From Planctomycetaceae bacterium (GTDB lineage Bacteria; Planctomycetota; Planctomycetia; Pirellulales; Thermoguttaceae), in contig JAITQJ010000244.1 of assembly GCA_031288955.1 (NCBI GenBank), forward strand, positions 1 to 7,779: a DNA stretch of 7,779 bases, in the 5' to 3' direction. The position numbers were made by a program, and so were the translations under genes. Of the stretch, positions 7,065 to 7,779 are shown piece by piece (position 1 is the stretch's first letter; the number at the start of each line of letters is the position of its first letter). The notes under the pieces were generated by a model. It saw only the letters and a list, made by a program, of their open reading frames with translations, did no database searches and was not told the DNA's origin.

Positions 7065-7196
7065 GTGAAGAAAGAATGCATTATTCTGCTGCGCATTATA
7101 TCATTTTGCTGCATTAAAAAAGTACAGCAATGGTTATTCGAGGGGATATTCGGCGTTTTTGAGGACATTCAAGGGCATTTTCGCCCCGAAAATTAA
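7065..7196 (+). CDS. Possible 43-residue small protein or leader peptide (GTG start)
   Basis: An AAGGAG box (7054-7059) stands 5 nt before a GTG at 7065, which opens 43 codons ending in TAA at 7194. The product begins KKECIILLRIISFCC, a basic start plus a hydrophobic stretch, then KKVQQWLFEGIFGVF and a polar end (RPEN). It could be a tiny membrane-associated peptide or a leader peptide ahead of the secreted-protein gene. I recognise no family. Support comes from the RBS and a genome that uses GTG starts elsewhere. Against it are the short length and no visible promoter of its own beyond a GATAAT at 7018-7023 lacking a -35. It ends 22 nt before the sigma-54 promoter, so it need not be on the same transcript as the next gene. 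Confidence 0.35.
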   Translation: MKKECIILLRIISFCCIKKVQQWLFEGIFGVFEDIQGHFRPEN

Positions 7197-7218
7197 AATT
7201 TATGGAAAATTATTTCTT

Positions 7219-7234
7219 TGGCACGCCCTTCGCA
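7219..7234 (+). promoter_or_regulatory. Sigma-54 (RpoN) -24/-12 promoter
   Basis: TGGCACG-N4-TCGCA compares with the consensus TGGCACG-N4-TTGCA. The whole -24 block is exact, preceded by TT; the GG-to-GC spacing is exact, and the only mismatch is one T to C in the -12 block. The predicted start is near 7245, giving a ~50-nt leader before the ATG at 7296. Known: sigma-54 promoters need an AAA+ enhancer-binding protein and upstream sites, so the downstream secreted-protein gene should be under inducible all-or-none control. Confidence 0.75.
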
Positions 7235-7246
7235 TATTAGTACCTA

Positions 7247-7266
7247 TGTGATGAATAACCATCACA
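7247..7266 (+). other. Hairpin at the predicted 5' end of the transcript
   Basis: TGTGATG (7247-7253) pairs perfectly with CATCACA (7260-7266) across a 6-nt loop. It begins about 2 nt after the predicted sigma-54 transcription start and ends about 17 nt before the RBS. It may protect the 5' end of the mRNA or bind a regulator. It is not a terminator, as no T-run follows. Confidence 0.5.
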
Positions 7267-7283
7267 CTAACAAACATTAAACA

Positions 7284-7288
7284 AGGAG
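7284..7288 (+). promoter_or_regulatory. Ribosome binding site of the secreted-protein gene
   Basis: AGGAG within AAGGAGAA, 7 nt before the ATG at 7296. It is the strongest Shine-Dalgarno next to an ATG in the window. Together with the sigma-54 promoter it shows that the interrupted gene has an intact, apparently functional expression signal. Confidence 0.8.
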
Positions 7289-7295
7289 AATTACA

Positions 7296-7779
7296 ATGAA
7301 AACGACAATCACGAAAATCTTTAACAACGTTAAAGTAGGTAAATTAGGGGGGGGGGGCTATCTGTAGCGATTGCGCTGACCGCCGTCTTTTCCCTTGCAG
7401 ACATTGCAAATGCCGACGCAGTCTATTTAGGTACTGGCTCCGAAAATGCCGCTAAATGGGGTTCTGCTTGGTCGGGTGCTCTTCTAAAGTCTTACACAGC
7501 CGGTGAAAACGGCACATTTGAGAACCCAGGAACCGGAGCCTGGAAGGTGCGTCACGATGCATTGACTGGCTATTTGACTGAACTTGGTAACCAAGAGATG
7601 TCAACCGAAGGAACCAGTGTTAACAGTGCGAGCGACAATACAACGGACAAAGCCAAACTTGAAGCGGCTCGCCGCGGAGTGCTTTCAACGAAATCGCACG
7701 AAGTTAAGTATTTCAAGGCAAAGGAAGGCGGAAATGGAACCGTTGATAAGAATAGCATCTACGGCAGACAAGCCGATAG
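7296..7779 (+). CDS. Secreted protein, frame-interrupted at a poly-G tract (3' end outside the window)
   Basis: As written, ATG 7296 gives only 23 residues (MKTTITKIFNNVKVGKLGGGGYL) and stops at TAG 7365-7367. In the frame starting at 7358 the sequence stays open for 140 codons to the window edge and at once reads LSVAIALTAVFSLADIANADA followed by VYLGTGSENAAKWGS. This is a signal-peptide hydrophobic core with AxA-type cleavage sites (after ANA or ADA). The n-region (KTTITK...KVGK) in one frame and the h/c-regions in the next are therefore one signal peptide split at the G run. A tract of 9 or 12 G restores it; 10 or 11 does not. The mature part seen (about 119 residues) is polar, rich in Gly, Ser, Thr, Ala and Lys, without Cys; I recognise no domain. 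It is probably exported, perhaps surface-bound, with any anchor beyond the window. Alternatives are a pseudogene or a homopolymer miscount. Confidence 0.65.
7347..7357 (+). repeat. Poly-G tract (11 G), candidate contingency repeat
   Basis: Eleven consecutive G lie between codon 17 of the n-region and the hydrophobic core of a signal peptide. Long mononucleotide tracts of this length slip readily during replication. Because the tract would encode only Gly residues in a tolerant part of the signal peptide, gains or losses of three bases would be harmless while single-base changes toggle expression. Confidence 0.85.

Larger units (their letters stand above)
6908..7295. other. Long intergenic/regulatory region
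   Basis: This is the only stretch above 300 nt without a large gene. It lies between the divergent DUF4276 and secreted-protein genes, so both are presumably driven from it. Contents in order: the DUF4276 RBS and a weak minus-strand promoter; a 7-bp inverted repeat ACTATGT/ACATAGT (6967-6973 and 7008-7014, spacer 34); the small ORF at 7065-7196; a 10-bp inverted repeat (7130-7139 with 7253-7262); a sigma-54-type promoter (7219-7234); a hairpin (7247-7266); and an RBS (7284-7288). No tRNA, insertion sequence or CRISPR-like repeat was seen. Confidence 0.6.

Noticed and set aside
6908..7295. CRISPR array, tRNA or insertion-sequence ends in the long intergenic region
   Set aside because: There are no regularly spaced identical repeats, no cloverleaf with a T-loop, and no transposase fragment or paired terminal repeats with target duplication.
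7570..7758. A 62-codon minus-strand frame inside the interrupted secreted-protein gene
   Set aside because: It looks hydrophobic and signal-like, but it lies opposite the open frame that continues the split signal peptide and shows no supporting RBS.

Overview
The window carries five recognisable protein genes, one probable small ORF and the 5' part of a secreted-protein gene that is interrupted at a run of 11 G. The flavour is planctomycete-like or of a related PVC-group bacterium. The evidence is a very long lipoprotein built from repeated secretin N-type domains with Gly/Met/Pro-rich low-complexity stretches, frequent GTG starts, inconsistent Shine-Dalgarno sites, and a sigma-54 type promoter before a secreted protein. 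This is inference from gene style; no ribosomal marker is present.

Layout. At 1-1208 (+) is the 3' part of a membrane glycosyltransferase of family GT2, with DxD, TED and QxxRW motifs and C-terminal membrane helices. At 1209-1325 is an intergenic region with two TATAAT boxes and a hairpin. At 1326-4790 (+) is a 1154-residue lipoprotein with a Pro/Ala and coiled-coil linker, about nine secretin N0/N1-like modules, no visible secretin barrel, and a Gly-rich tail. A 44-nt convergent gap follows. The minus strand then holds rnc (4835-5536) directly behind a 192-residue three-helix membrane protein (5549-6127), and, 114 nt further upstream, a DUF4276 protein (6242-6907).

The last ~870 nt are the most unusual part. 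A 390-nt stretch without a large gene (6908-7295) holds a possible 43-residue ORF with a good RBS, a near-consensus -24/-12 sigma-54 promoter (7219-7234), a 7-bp hairpin at the predicted transcript 5' end, and a strong RBS. The ATG at 7296 opens a signal peptide, but the n-region is cut from the hydrophobic core by an 11-G homopolymer (7347-7357). As written, translation stops after 23 codons. With 9 or 12 G it would run through a complete signal peptide and stay open to the window edge. This looks like an ON/OFF phase-variable secreted protein, captured OFF, unless the G count is a sequencing error.

How the genes work together: the GT2 enzyme and the lipoprotein act at the envelope, but nothing shows that they share a pathway. 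The membrane protein and rnc look translationally linked (12 nt apart). The DUF4276 protein has no ATPase partner inside the window.
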